From: Prasinococcaceae sp. CCMP 1430
Taxonomy: Eukaryota > Prasinodermophyta > Palmophyllophyceae > Prasinococcales > Prasinococcaceae
DNA: 64,000 bases
NCBI GenBank assembly: GCA_013416795.1
Contig: RQSC01000033.1
Coordinates: forward strand, 98,944-162,943
Direction of reading: 5' to 3'
Shown piece by piece: positions 40,301 to 48,898 of this stretch. The notes under the pieces are model-generated. The model made no database searches and was not told the origin of the DNA. It was given only the letters and a program-made list of their open reading frames with translations. Positions within the stretch are counted from its first letter, which is position 1, and each line of letters begins with the position of its first letter. Position numbers and translations under genes: made by a program.

Positions 40301-41718
40301 ACGCTGTGTCTTCCGCGGCGATGCGCTCACTTCTTGGTCTGTGCAGCATCACCCGACTAAATGCATACGACTGCGCGTTGGGCACGTACGACCTCGACTT
40401 GGCGCTCTTCGTGGCGAGCGAGGACGCGAGAGATCCTAGCGAATACTTGCCGCGCCTGCGCGCACTAGCGGCAATGCCTGAGCGTGCGCGTATGGCCTCC
40501 ATCGACGAGGAGCTCGGGCGACACGAGAGCGCACTTGCCAATCTGGTGGCGGCGGGCGGTGAGCACGCGGCACGTGCGCCGGCGTATGCGCTGCAGCACG
40601 AGCTTTTCGGCGCGGGCCTCAGGCTGCTACCGCAGCGCTCGGAAGGCCTCGCGGCGCTCCTTGCGGCCTACGCGGACCGCGCGAGCCGCGCGGGCGAGCA
40701 CGAGGAGGCTGCGTGCGTGCTCAGTCGCGCGGGGGATCACTCGGGCGCGGCAGCGTGTTATGCCGCCGCGGGCATGCATGTCGAGTCCCTGTGCGCGCTC
40801 TCGCGCACAGGAATGCATGCACCTGCACAACTTCGCGCGCGCGCGCGCGAGGTCGTGTGCGGCCTGCGCGAGGCAGGGGATGCACGTGGTGCCGCCGAAG
40901 TCGCCTCGCAGTGGCTGAGCAGCGAGTGCGAGCTGCTCGTCGAAGTGCAGTGCGAAGCGCACGAGTGGCGTGCGGCAGCAGCGGCGGCGGCGCGTAGCGA
41001 GCGTGCTTCGGATCTCGTCGCATCCACTTTGGTGCCCGCGGCAGCTGCGGCGGCTGTGGCGCTGCTTGACATGACCAAGAGCGCCACTGAGAGCCGTGCG
41101 GCGTACCTGAAGCGCCTGCGCGCGCTGCGCGAGCGCCGCGCGGCAGCCGCTGCACGCCAGGCCGAGCGTGATGCAGCCATGGCCGCCGACGAGGAGGGCA
41201 TCGGTGCCGATTGGGACGCCGCCTCAGAGGCATCAACCGTCGCCATGAGTGGTGTGACAGGTATGACAGGCCTCAGCAAGCTCAGTGCCTATACGTCCGC
41301 CAGTGCTGCTTCGAGCGTCGCCTCTGCCAGGAGCAGTCATCGATCGACGATCATGCGCGGCAACGGCAGCAGTGGGCGCAGCGATGGCGGCGGCGGGCGG
41401 CGGCGGAAGGAGCGCTCGAGCAAGAAGGAACGCAAAGCAAAGGCGGGCTCACCACACGAGGAGGCTAGTCTCGTCCGCCACATGAAGGCGGGCGTGCCCA
41501 CGCCCGACGACAGGCGGCGCTGGCGGGAGCTCTGTGAGCTGCTCGTGCGGGAGGGCCACCACGAGGACGCGCGCGCACTGCAGCGCGCCCTCGGCGCCCA
41601 CGCGGGCGCGGCTGCGGCGGCAGCTGAGGAGGCCCTCGCCGATATGGACGGGGCTGAACGCGCGAAACTGGAGGCGGCCGCCGCTCCCACGTGGGATTGG
41701 AAGCTGCTCGAGCTGTAA
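37363..41718 (+). CDS. ELP1: ELP1 (IKI3/IKAP), scaffold subunit of Elongator
   Basis: A single 1,451-residue exon (human 1,332, yeast 1,349). I start at 37363 because 'MRTLRT' matches the family's 'MRNL' opening. The N-terminal half forms two WD40 propellers ('VAWKPAG'-type blade 'TAWQPAGTLIAVATRSPTDG', 'NADSTLLAATVDVCDGGDGG', 'HWYLLHELRGSGGG'). The diagnostic join to the helical half is 'VVLQMPRGNLETVGPRAL'. The C-terminal TPR region includes 'EYLPRLRALAAMPERARMAS' and the basic, Ser-rich tRNA-binding stretch ('GGGRRRKERSSKKERKAKAG') near residue 1345. Elongator modifies wobble uridines of tRNA (cm5U) with ELP3 as catalyst. Low-complexity inserts rich in Gly, Asp and Ser explain the extra length. 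A telo-box lies upstream. Confidence 0.96.
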   Translation: MRTLRTRRVVAAPDFVAAAAEALAARGGAARYEALALDVDTEDGTVYALCGPSDGADGDACVVSFRPADGADDGAGDGASARVVACNGCCGAPLFAAFCADQRALAAGFASGELVLAGADDAPAAAVGVADTPAECVGAFSDGLVAGALSPDGDALALLTGGGSLALLDATTLDVLAEASLLDGAGASRARLSWRGDGAYLLCAWVPAVEGARTCQAAVFERDGLALHSQLDVGEGARYAPDTPGATAWQPAGTLIAVATRSPTDGGVDGAMELTCFERNGLLRHSAKLPSRVRAVSSMAWNADSTLLAATVDVCDGGDGGHEGSCALHVYRRSNAHWYLLHELRGSGGGAADVPRAHWDAERAYTLHLWTATGDYERLELEWAHAISDAGVAAVVDGARALLTPLQHAQVPPPACLLVATAPRGKGVGAIAALAWVPPHSAENDDGERLVAAFSCGRFGVALPPPAHAVDAWERADDDGGIEFVTGGLVMGAGESIRQVAWLGGRPEAGGTGAALGAQTAVDVACITTDLCGGDKVVRVRGPSVAELCMATVVAPSVPLPIDAIAARGGMLALAAGGAVRVWALERHDASDGCNDTGDCSGALQWEQPASTHGLGGEGAEGRASCSWLALVDTRSAVSGATASDMDGSGGGLFPVSLSSCGVLRCGTRVVDAGVTSACVRAAAHVECGGDGLARLVYVVGQDALGIGVVNVAGDGLRGGAPCMRPAEAGARVVCAPSAASCVVLQMPRGNLETVGPRALTAPRVCALLRAGRWAAAYALARRARVDLNLLLAVRGACPPILCGGAAVLVEQLVAARGQAAAAAGVTDVVGSLRSDWASAARCYEDVLGPGELSLDVLEGHDKDGGRDGTGRGDGGEDERDGSGGGESAVTAVCTALREALDGLCGTAGDSEEINNSSRARSQSTVESAALTTLVRSQPPRLEEALARIRRLRVAELEKVQSDQAVGRARQAAQLEQHRHAVSSAAMRSLLGLCSITRLNAYDCALGTYDLDLALFVASEDARDPSEYLPRLRALAAMPERARMASIDEELGRHESALANLVAAGGEHAARAPAYALQHELFGAGLRLLPQRSEGLAALLAAYADRASRAGEHEEAACVLSRAGDHSGAAACYAAAGMHVESLCALSRTGMHAPAQLRARAREVVCGLREAGDARGAAEVASQWLSSECELLVEVQCEAHEWRAAAAAAARSERASDLVASTLVPAAAAAAVALLDMTKSATESRAAYLKRLRALRERRAAAAARQAERDAAMAADEEGIGADWDAASEASTVAMSGVTGMTGLSKLSAYTSASAASSVASARSSHRSTIMRGNGSSGRSDGGGGRRRKERSSKKERKAKAGSPHEEASLVRHMKAGVPTPDDRRRWRELCELLVREGHHEDARALQRALGAHAGAAAAAAEEALADMDGAERAKLEAAAAPTWDWKLLEL

Positions 41719-41877
41719 TAGTACTGTACTTATTCGGTGTACTTGTGCCGGTAGTTCTTCGTCACACCGCGAGCGCGTGTTTGACGGTCTCCAGGATGAA
41801 AGAAATGATATAGGGGGCTTTTATATATACATCGCCGCGAGCCCGCATTGCTAGCGCAGCCGCCACGGACCAGCCGC

Positions 41878-43574
41878 TCAGCTGACCGCCTGCAAGAGGC
41901 CCCAATTCTGCACGAGCAGCTTTTGGGCGCACATGAGCGCATGCTTCTGCACGTCGGGGTCTGCGTGCGTCATCAGGTTCATCACGGCCTCCTTCCCCTT
42001 GAGGCCAGTGATGACGTGCCTGCCCGACGGGTGGTGCTGCACGAACTTTCCCAGATCGTGGACAGCAACTGCGAGCGTGGCCGAGTCACGCGCGGCGCTG
42101 AGCAGGGCCAGCAGCACGCGTAGCATCTGAAAGTCGTCCTCCTCAAAGCGCGCAGCATTCTCGCGCCAGAACCGGTCGTTTTCATGGCGCGTGCCCCACC
42201 CCAGTGCACCGCTCAGCAGCTGCCGCCGGTACTCTTCAAAGGAGCTCATAGTGCTCGCACACTCGGCAAGGCGCTCCTCTAGCGTCTCCAGCGCGGCAAT
42301 GAGCTCTTCGTCAGCCCAGCTGTGCAGCTTCACCGTCCCGACCACCTTCGCGCAGCCAAGGGCAACGAGCTCGGCCGCGCACTTTTCGGTGAGCGATACG
42401 AGGGCGAGAGCTGCCACACGCACGACCTTCTCTTTGGCCATGCCCTTCAGGAGCGTGATCAGCGCCTGAAGCACGGGCGTGGCACTTAGCGCGGCAGTCG
42501 CCGTTGGCTCATACGTCATCAGCCACAGGCACAGGCCCCCCTCATAGAGCATCTGAATGTCCACCGGGCCATCGGCGGCATCGGTGGCATAATCCTTCAG
42601 GTGCTGCGCCAGCTTGTACGTGCCGTTCGCCTGCAGGAACATGGCTCGCGCCGCTGGATCAGGCAGCAGCGCTGCAAGGCCCTTGCATGCAGTCTTCACA
42701 GACAGAGCGTCGTGCGACGGTCGCTCCAGTTGCCCGCAGAGAAAGTCAATCAGAGCGTGCATTGCAGCGTGCGCCGGCCCGGCATGCGCCACCGACACGC
42801 CTCCACTGCCGCTCGCGCCAGCGCCGCTGTCGTCCATCGACATGAGGTCCATGTCGAGCTCCTGCACGCGCGAGCCCTTGTCGGGGCGCGCCGCCATGAT
42901 CTTGGCAAGCGCCAGCGCTGCGCGGCCGCGCACACCCCAGGCGGGCTTCTGCAAAAGGCGTAGCAGCGGGCCGTACAGCGCGTCCGGCCCACCAGCAGCG
43001 GTCGCGCCGAGGTGGAAGTACGAGGCATGCTTCGTGTTTGCTGTTCACGACGTATTGCAGACGCAAGGCGCAGTAGTCAGCCCGCAGTGTGCACGGGCTC
43101 GCACGCCATCCAAGGGCACGCGACGACAATGATATCCCCGCGGCCGCTACAGCGCGTTTCTGTGGGCACGCCTGCACCTCGCACCCGCAGCCGCAATGTG
43201 TTCTGAGCGAGCGCCAAGCCAACGCGAGAAAAAGGAAGCGTTTGGGGGCGCAGGGATACTGGGCGGCGATACGCCACGCGGCGGCGCGCCCGCGCGCGCG
43301 TACCGGCCAGCATGTCCTCGAGAAGGCAAAGCGTGTACAGCACAGTGTCTTCCTGCCCCGTCACCTTCGCCAGCAGCGAGATGAACAGGTCCGCGTACGC
43401 CGGCCCATCCGCCTCTAGCAGCTCAACCTGCGTGTCGCGCGCGGCCTTGTCATAGCGCCGCACGAGCTGCAGCTCGTGCGCGCTCACGATGCCGCTCGGC
43501 AGGTAGCTGTCCCACGGAACCTCAAGCCTGTACAGCACCTGATCGGTGCTCATGCCATCGCGCGAGGAGTCCAT
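41878..43574 (-). CDS. V-type ATPase subunit H (Vma13), with a 21-base microexon
   Basis: Minus-strand exons are 43574-43304, 43171-43151 and 43040-41878. Introns are 43172-43303 (GTACGC donor, GTGCAG acceptor) and 43041-43150 (GTAGCG donor, GAACAG acceptor). Total 484 residues, equal to the human protein (483). Exon 1 gives 'VPWDSYLPSGIVSAHELQLV' and 'LLEADGPAYADLFISLL'. The microexon supplies 'VPTETR', matching the family's 'NPTRAR'. Exon 3 has 'LYGPLLRLLQKPAWGVRGRA' and the conserved C-terminus 'FWRENAARFEEDDFQMLRVL' with 'VHDLGKFVQHHPSGRHVI'. Subunit H is an armadillo-like protein that couples V1 to V0 and silences free V1. The microexon is my inference from phase and family fit; the flanking exons are certain. 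It is divergent from COG8. Confidence 0.92.
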
Positions 43575-43956
43575 CGCCGCCGCGCCGCGCCGGTGCGGCG
43601 GCGAGCGCGCGCGGTGTGTCCGGGCGCCGGCGGCGCCACCCCACGCACGCCCTCGCACCGCCCACGATGCGCGAAAACGCCCGAAGGCATACTGAGCTCG
43701 TCCTGCGGACAGGCCGCCACCGAAATTGCTGCCGTTTTTTGCGTTTTTTATGGGGCGCGATCTGCCATTTCGGTTTGATATCCGCCGGCAGCGCGGCCGC
43801 GCGCGTTTCGCGTGCCTCTGGGTGTTGACGCGGTGCCCCTGGACGGGTGCGTGCGAGCGTCGGCAGGGTGGAGTTGGGGGTTGGGTGGGTGGCCGGGGAG
43901 GTGCCAGACAGCGCGCGTGAGGGGGCCTGAGAGGGGCCGCGGAAGGAGGACCGCGC

Positions 43957-45414
43957 TTGGAGAGGGGCGCTCGGCCCGCGCCGCGCCGCGCCGCGCCGCG
44001 CTGCGTGCAAGAGGTAGACGTGCGGCTGGGCGCGCTTGCGAGTGCAGTGCCCAAACTGCAGGAGGCGTGCACCACTTTCTCACAGGACGCGGCGGCAGTG
44101 GTGGCGCGGCGCAAGGCGAACAAGGCCGCGCTCTCTGCACACGGCACCTTGCTGGACTTGCTCGAGGCGCCGGCGCTCGTGGATACCTGCGTGCGCAACG
44201 GCTCGTTCGATGAGGCGCTCGATTTGGAGGCTTTCGTGTCCAAGGTGGCCGCCGTGCATGGCAACCTCTCGGTGGTCAGGAAGCTCAAGGAAGATGTTGC
44301 GCAAACGGCAGGCCAGATGCGCGAGCAGCTTCTGGGACGCCTACGCGGCAACGTGCAGCTTCCGGACTGCCTACGCGCGATTGGGTACCTGCGACGGCTT
44401 GGAGGGTTCTCAGAGGAGCAGTTGCGATTGGAGTTTCTGCGCTGCCGGGAGGCCTTCATCGCCGCGACCATCGAGGCTCTGGATCGCAGCTCGCCGTATG
44501 ACTTCTTGAAGCGCCTCACGGACGCGCATCGCGTGCACTTGTTCGATATCGTCATGCAGTATCGCGCGATATTTGCGGTGCAGGAGAGGGACGACGCGCA
44601 GGGCAAACACGAGGACGCTGGAGGCTCGTTCGGTGGCGATGCGCTGCTACTTAGCTGGGCCACGCGGCGCATCGACGCATACCTCGCCGAGCTGGCCGCC
44701 CTGCTTCCGCACATCGAGGACGGCGGCTCGCTTGCCAGCGTTCTCGAGCACTGCATGTACTGCGGAATGAGCCTGGGCAGGGTCGGGTTGGATTTTCGTG
44801 GCCTTCTCCCGCCGCCCTTCGAGGAGTGCTCAAAGGCCATGTTCACGGATGGCATCAACGCGGCCGCGGCGGCCTTCGACGATGCCTTGCAGACGCACCG
44901 CTGGGTGGCACTGCCCGCCATGGCAGCGGCCACGAGCCGCGTCGTTGCGACCAAGGCCGCCACAGGTGGGAGTGAGGGCGGCAGCGATGTGGCTGCGCAT
45001 TCCGGTGGTGCCGACGGCGGGCCTCCATACGCTCTGATGGCTCACCCTCCTCTGGCCTCGTTTGTCAACGGAGGCCTGGCCTCCCTGAATGAGCTGAGGC
45101 ATTGCGCTCCGCCGAGCTTACAGAAGCCGCTGAGTGCCGAGCTGGGCAAGGCCATACAGTTCGTGGTGGATTCGTTGGCGAGGTATCAGGCAGCACGATC
45201 GCTGCAGGGCGAGCAGCTAGCGCTCTTCGGCGCGATGGCGAGCGCGCTCGCCGACGTGGCGGCCCCGTACTTGCAGGCGTGCTTCGCGCGCGTCTTCAAC
45301 ACAGACGGAGTGGTGCCCCCCGTTGCTGCCCGAGCGGGCGCCAAAGATGGCCCGATCGCCGCCGCCGCCGCCGCCGCGCGCTCGCTCGCAGCTTCGGTGA
45401 GCCCCGATGCCTAA
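43957..45414 (+). CDS. COG8: COG8 (Dor1), conserved oligomeric Golgi complex subunit 8; N-terminus unresolved
   Basis: The frame holds the COG8 core: 'LLDLLEAPALVDTCVRNGSF', 'LRGNVQLPDCLRAIGYLRRL', 'RVHLFDIVMQYRAIFAVQE', and 'LEHCMYCGMSLGRVGLDFRG'. COG8 is part of lobe B of the tethering complex for retrograde vesicles within the Golgi. There is no in-frame ATG before residue 118 of the frame, and about 70-100 N-terminal residues of the family ('Y...EL' helix region) are missing. A first exon must therefore lie upstream, probably in 43575-43956, with an acceptor near 43985-44010; I could not identify it. The C-terminal 150 residues are Ala/Gly-rich with 'AHPPLASFVNGGLASLNELR', a recognisable late COG8 segment. 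It shares a 380-base upstream region with V-ATPase H. Confidence 0.9.
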   Translation: MERGARPAPRRAAPRCVQEVDVRLGALASAVPKLQEACTTFSQDAAAVVARRKANKAALSAHGTLLDLLEAPALVDTCVRNGSFDEALDLEAFVSKVAAVHGNLSVVRKLKEDVAQTAGQMREQLLGRLRGNVQLPDCLRAIGYLRRLGGFSEEQLRLEFLRCREAFIAATIEALDRSSPYDFLKRLTDAHRVHLFDIVMQYRAIFAVQERDDAQGKHEDAGGSFGGDALLLSWATRRIDAYLAELAALLPHIEDGGSLASVLEHCMYCGMSLGRVGLDFRGLLPPPFEECSKAMFTDGINAAAAAFDDALQTHRWVALPAMAAATSRVVATKAATGGSEGGSDVAAHSGGADGGPPYALMAHPPLASFVNGGLASLNELRHCAPPSLQKPLSAELGKAIQFVVDSLARYQAARSLQGEQLALFGAMASALADVAAPYLQACFARVFNTDGVVPPVAARAGAKDGPIAAAAAAARSLAASVSPDA

Positions 45415-45737
45415 TAGCGCGTAATGGGAGTGTGTATGATAATGGCAAATTCCACGTCATTGGTGGTTGCGGAGCCAGAGCTTGCCTCCTTGGTCCATCA
45501 GCGCTTCTGTCGCATGGTCTAGGCGCTCCGGCGCCGCCTCTGCAGCCAGTCGAGGAGGAGGTCTGAGTAGGCGTGGTTCCGGGTAAGCTTTAGGGTATAG
45601 GGTTTACTGTATTACCACCTGTACCTGATGCATGGTGAAAACGTAAGCGGAAGCGAGCTCGATCGGCGAAGGGGCAACGCGAGGCGCGCCCGTTCGCTGG
45701 GAGCTTATCTGCTCGCGGCCGCGCCGCGGGGGCGAGC
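45415..45737. other. Intergenic region between COG8 and the GIY-YIG/methyltransferase gene
   Basis: It includes the COG8 3' end, an AT-richer patch with a telo-box at 45598-45605, and a possible first exon of the next gene (ATGs at 45628 and 45632 followed by a GTAAGC donor-like site at 45641). Confidence 0.45.
45598..45605 (-). promoter_or_regulatory. Telo-box motif upstream of the methyltransferase fusion gene
   Basis: TAGGGTTT on the plus strand, third exact copy in the window, about 140 bases before the open frame of the following gene. Confidence 0.3.
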
Positions 45738-47195
45738 GTGGCGTGGCGAGGCTCCAGCGCCACAGCGGGGGCCGCGCGCGCCCGGCAGCCTCGCGAGGCC
45801 GGCGCCGGGGACGCCAGCCCAGGCGGCGGCGACGCCAGCGGCGAGCGCATAGACCTGCGCACGCCCGACGGCGGCGCGCCTGCGGCGCCGGCGGCTGCAG
45901 GAGTGTACGTCGTCCTTGACGATGCTGGCGCTACGCAGTACGTGGGTATGTCGCGGAATCTGCGCGCGACGCTCGCAGCGCACGCCGCGGAGCTCCCCGA
46001 GGTCGCCGCGAGCGCGTCCCTTTCGCCGATGCCTGCGGCCACGAAGGACCAGCTCGTCGCCGCGTGGAAGCGCGGGCTCGCAGCGCAAATCAAAGAGAGC
46101 GGCGCGCTGCCGCCGGGCAATGCCAAGGGCGCGCCGGCGGCGTGGGCGAAGCCAAACACAGGCGCCGCAGCTGCCGCCCGGCGAGCGCTCTCTAGCCCCC
46201 GCACAGGCAGCAGCAGCGGCGATGTAGAGGCCGAGGCGGTTGCCGCCTGGCGCGCTGCGCCGGCCGCAGAGCGCAGGCGCGCGGCCAAGGCTGCGCTTGA
46301 GGCGGACGCGTCTGACGCCGAGGCAGCATTTGCGCTCTACGAAGCGGAGGACGAGCTTGGTGATGGCGACGCTGCTGTCGCTGCGCTGCGCGCGGCGCTC
46401 GCAGCCGACCCGTCGCACGCGGCAGCAGCGCGGCTGCTCGCGGCCGCGGAGGGCGGGGCTGATGCCGCCTCTGCGGCGGCGAACGATGCCGCCGGTGCCG
46501 CGGAGTACGCGCGTCAGATATTTGATGGCTACGCCACTACGTTCGACGAGCATCTGACCGGCACCCTCAAGTACAGCGTGCCCAAGGAACTCGCGCTCGC
46601 CGCAGACGCGGCCAGCGGCGGGGGGCGTAGCGGCGTCGACCCGCCGCGATACGCGTGCATCGTCGACGCCGGCTGTGGCACGGGCCTCAGCGTGGAACCT
46701 TTCGCTGGCCGCGCCGACAGCGTGATCGGCATCGACGTGAGCTCGAAGATGCTCGAGGTTGCGCGCGGCAAGGGGCTGTATTCTACGCTTCTATGCGATG
46801 ACCTGGTCTCTGGCCTCGCGACGCTCGCTCAAGGGCAGTGCGACCTGATAATCTCGGCCGACACACTCATGTACGTCGGGCGGCTCGACGGGTTTTTCGA
46901 ACAGGCCGAGCGAGTGCTGGCGAGCGGCGGCGTGCTCGCTTTCAGCGTAGAGAGCGCGGAGAGGGCGACTTCGCAGGGGGATGCCGGCAGCGTGGCGCTA
47001 GGCGAGGATGGCATCGGGCTGCAGCCGAGCGGGCGCTTCTGCCACACGCGCGGATACGTGGAAGGCCTGGCGGCGCGGTCAGGCGATGGCGATGGAGGAG
47101 CGTGGGAGACCGCCGCCGAGCCGCGAGACGTGATGGGGCGCATGGACGGCGACAAGCCAGTGTATGCCACTCTGCATGTGTTCGTGAGGCGGTGA
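45738..47195 (+). CDS. GIY-YIG-like / TPR / methyltransferase fusion protein
   Basis: The 485-codon frame has three parts. Residues about 54-130 resemble a GIY-YIG fold: 'GVYVVLDDAGATQYVGMSRN', with the GVY and YVG strands in correct spacing and the Arg of 'SRNLRA'. Residues about 185-250 are Ala-rich helices of TPR type ('EAAFALYEAEDELGDGDAAV'). Residues about 255-485 are a class I SAM methyltransferase of the TPR-linked bacterial type: 'QIFDGYATTFDEHLTGTLKY', motif I 'CIVDAGCGTGLSVEPFAG', 'VIGIDVSSKMLEVARGKGLY', 'DLIISADTLMYVGRLDGFFE'. Substrate unknown. Whether the nuclease fold is active is doubtful, since the usual late Glu/Asn are not evident. The frame opens without an ATG, so a first exon (perhaps encoding a transit peptide) is missing. 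It is convergent with the thylakoid-protein gene, about 60 bases apart. Confidence 0.75.
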   Translation: MAWRGSSATAGAARARQPREAGAGDASPGGGDASGERIDLRTPDGGAPAAPAAAGVYVVLDDAGATQYVGMSRNLRATLAAHAAELPEVAASASLSPMPAATKDQLVAAWKRGLAAQIKESGALPPGNAKGAPAAWAKPNTGAAAAARRALSSPRTGSSSGDVEAEAVAAWRAAPAAERRRAAKAALEADASDAEAAFALYEAEDELGDGDAAVAALRAALAADPSHAAAARLLAAAEGGADAASAAANDAAGAAEYARQIFDGYATTFDEHLTGTLKYSVPKELALAADAASGGGRSGVDPPRYACIVDAGCGTGLSVEPFAGRADSVIGIDVSSKMLEVARGKGLYSTLLCDDLVSGLATLAQGQCDLIISADTLMYVGRLDGFFEQAERVLASGGVLAFSVESAERATSQGDAGSVALGEDGIGLQPSGRFCHTRGYVEGLAARSGDGDGGAWETAAEPRDVMGRMDGDKPVYATLHVFVRR

Positions 47196-47255
47196 ATGAT
47201 GGGGGCGCGACACACCCTGCTTTTGGTACAATAAGACTACAGTGGCAGGATCTCC

Positions 47256-48161
47256 TCAGCGCCGCCCGCGCGCTGCCAGCCTCTCCTGCCGCTGCTGCTC
47301 GCGCAGGAGTTTGGCATCTAGCCTCGCCTGTTGCTGGGCGCGCTTGGCTTCTGCCTTAGCCTCCTCCTCAGCGGCCTTCTGTCGCGCGAGGTCCTGCTCA
47401 CGCTGGTCTTTCACACCCTGCACGACGGATTTGCCCTGCGGGAGCGCAGGCAGCGGCGTCAACACACGTCCATTCGCGACGCATTTGCGTCGCAGGCGGT
47501 CGCACGCGCCGCGCAGCAGACGCAACGCAACAGCCACGCCGCGCCCGCGCATGTCTGCGCACGCACCACCTCGAGCACCGCCTTGCCGAACAGGCCCGCG
47601 CCCTGCTTCACGACCGGCATCGCCGCATCCACCCCCTCCTTGACGTACGGCGCGGCCGCCTTCGCTGCCTCGTAGCCGAGCTTGCCCGCCTGCTTCGCGC
47701 CCTCGAGCACGACCGGCGCCGCCACTTCGACCCCCTTCGATGTGAGCTCGCCCGCCCTCCTGGCGCCCTCGAGGACGACGGGCGCCGCCGCCTCAGCCCC
47801 GGTGCGCACCAGCTTTGCCGACCCCTCGATCACGGGAGCGGCCTTTTCGGCGCCAGCCTTTACCGTCGGGGCAGCCGCGCCGGCGAGATCTTTCAGCTGC
47901 CGCGCGGCCTCCGCACTCTCGCCCTTCAAGTCGCTCACGTAGTTGCGGCCGAAGCTCACAAGGGAGTCGACCGGTGTGCCGGCGGCCGCCGCTGCGTCCG
48001 CCGCGAGCGCAGGTGGTGCCGGCGGCAGCGCCGTCGCTCCAACGCACAGCGCCGCCACGGCGGCCACCGCCGCAGGCGCCGATGGAGCGGGATCGCCCCC
48101 GTGCCACGCCCCCGCTCCCCTGTCCTGCGGCCGCGCGGTGAGCGGGCGGGCGGGCGCGGCA
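47256..48161 (-). CDS. Unknown protein with thylakoid-lumen-type targeting region (5' end in N gap)
   Basis: Minus-strand exons are about 48130-47567 and 47435-47256; the intron 47436-47566 has a GTGCGT donor and a CTCCCGCAG acceptor, phase 0. The preserved part begins with a hydrophobic segment ending in an A-x-A site ('VGATALPPAPPALAADA'), as in lumen-transfer domains or signal peptides. The mature part contains repeated amphipathic helices: 'TVKAGAEKAAPVIEGSAKLV', 'AAAPVVLEGARRAGELTSKG', 'AAPVVLEGAKQAGKLGYEAA'. The last exon is a charged coiled coil ('DLARQKAAEEEAKAEAKRAQ'). Unknown function; a membrane-associated apolipoprotein-like or LEA-like protein is one guess. Upstream, an acceptor-like GGCCGCAG at 48132-48139 suggests another exon in the gap 48162-48779. 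Confidence 0.6.
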
Positions 48162-48779
48162 NNNNNNNNNNNNNNNNNNNNNNNNNNNNNNNNNNNNNNN
48201 NNNNNNNNNNNNNNNNNNNNNNNNNNNNNNNNNNNNNNNNNNNNNNNNNNNNNNNNNNNNNNNNNNNNNNNNNNNNNNNNNNNNNNNNNNNNNNNNNNNN
48301 NNNNNNNNNNNNNNNNNNNNNNNNNNNNNNNNNNNNNNNNNNNNNNNNNNNNNNNNNNNNNNNNNNNNNNNNNNNNNNNNNNNNNNNNNNNNNNNNNNNN
48401 NNNNNNNNNNNNNNNNNNNNNNNNNNNNNNNNNNNNNNNNNNNNNNNNNNNNNNNNNNNNNNNNNNNNNNNNNNNNNNNNNNNNNNNNNNNNNNNNNNNN
48501 NNNNNNNNNNNNNNNNNNNNNNNNNNNNNNNNNNNNNNNNNNNNNNNNNNNNNNNNNNNNNNNNNNNNNNNNNNNNNNNNNNNNNNNNNNNNNNNNNNNN
48601 NNNNNNNNNNNNNNNNNNNNNNNNNNNNNNNNNNNNNNNNNNNNNNNNNNNNNNNNNNNNNNNNNNNNNNNNNNNNNNNNNNNNNNNNNNNNNNNNNNNN
48701 NNNNNNNNNNNNNNNNNNNNNNNNNNNNNNNNNNNNNNNNNNNNNNNNNNNNNNNNNNNNNNNNNNNNNNNNNNNNNNN
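48162..48779. other. Assembly gap (618 Ns)
   Basis: The gap lies between the thylakoid-type protein gene and the AlaRS gene and removes the former's 5' end. Confidence 1.
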
Positions 48780-48831
48780 CCGCGCCGGCCGCCGCCCGCC
48801 CGCCTCCCCCGCGGCCGCCACGCGCGCTCAC

Positions 48832-48887
48832 CACGGCAGCACGTCGCCGTTGAACTTGTGGAAGCTGCCGTTGTCCTCGGGGGTGAG
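48832..48887 (-). other. Possible minus-strand exon next to the gap
   Basis: Read on the minus strand, this short stretch gives 'LTPEDNGSFHKFNGDVLPW' with every third codon position G or C, followed immediately by a GTGAGC donor-like site. The plus-strand reading lacks that bias. An acceptor-like CACCCCCGAG sits before GAC at 48875. It could belong to the gene whose 5' part is lost in the gap, or to another gene cut by a misjoin. I do not recognise the peptide. Confidence 0.3.
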
Positions 48888-48898
48888 GCGAGACAGAG

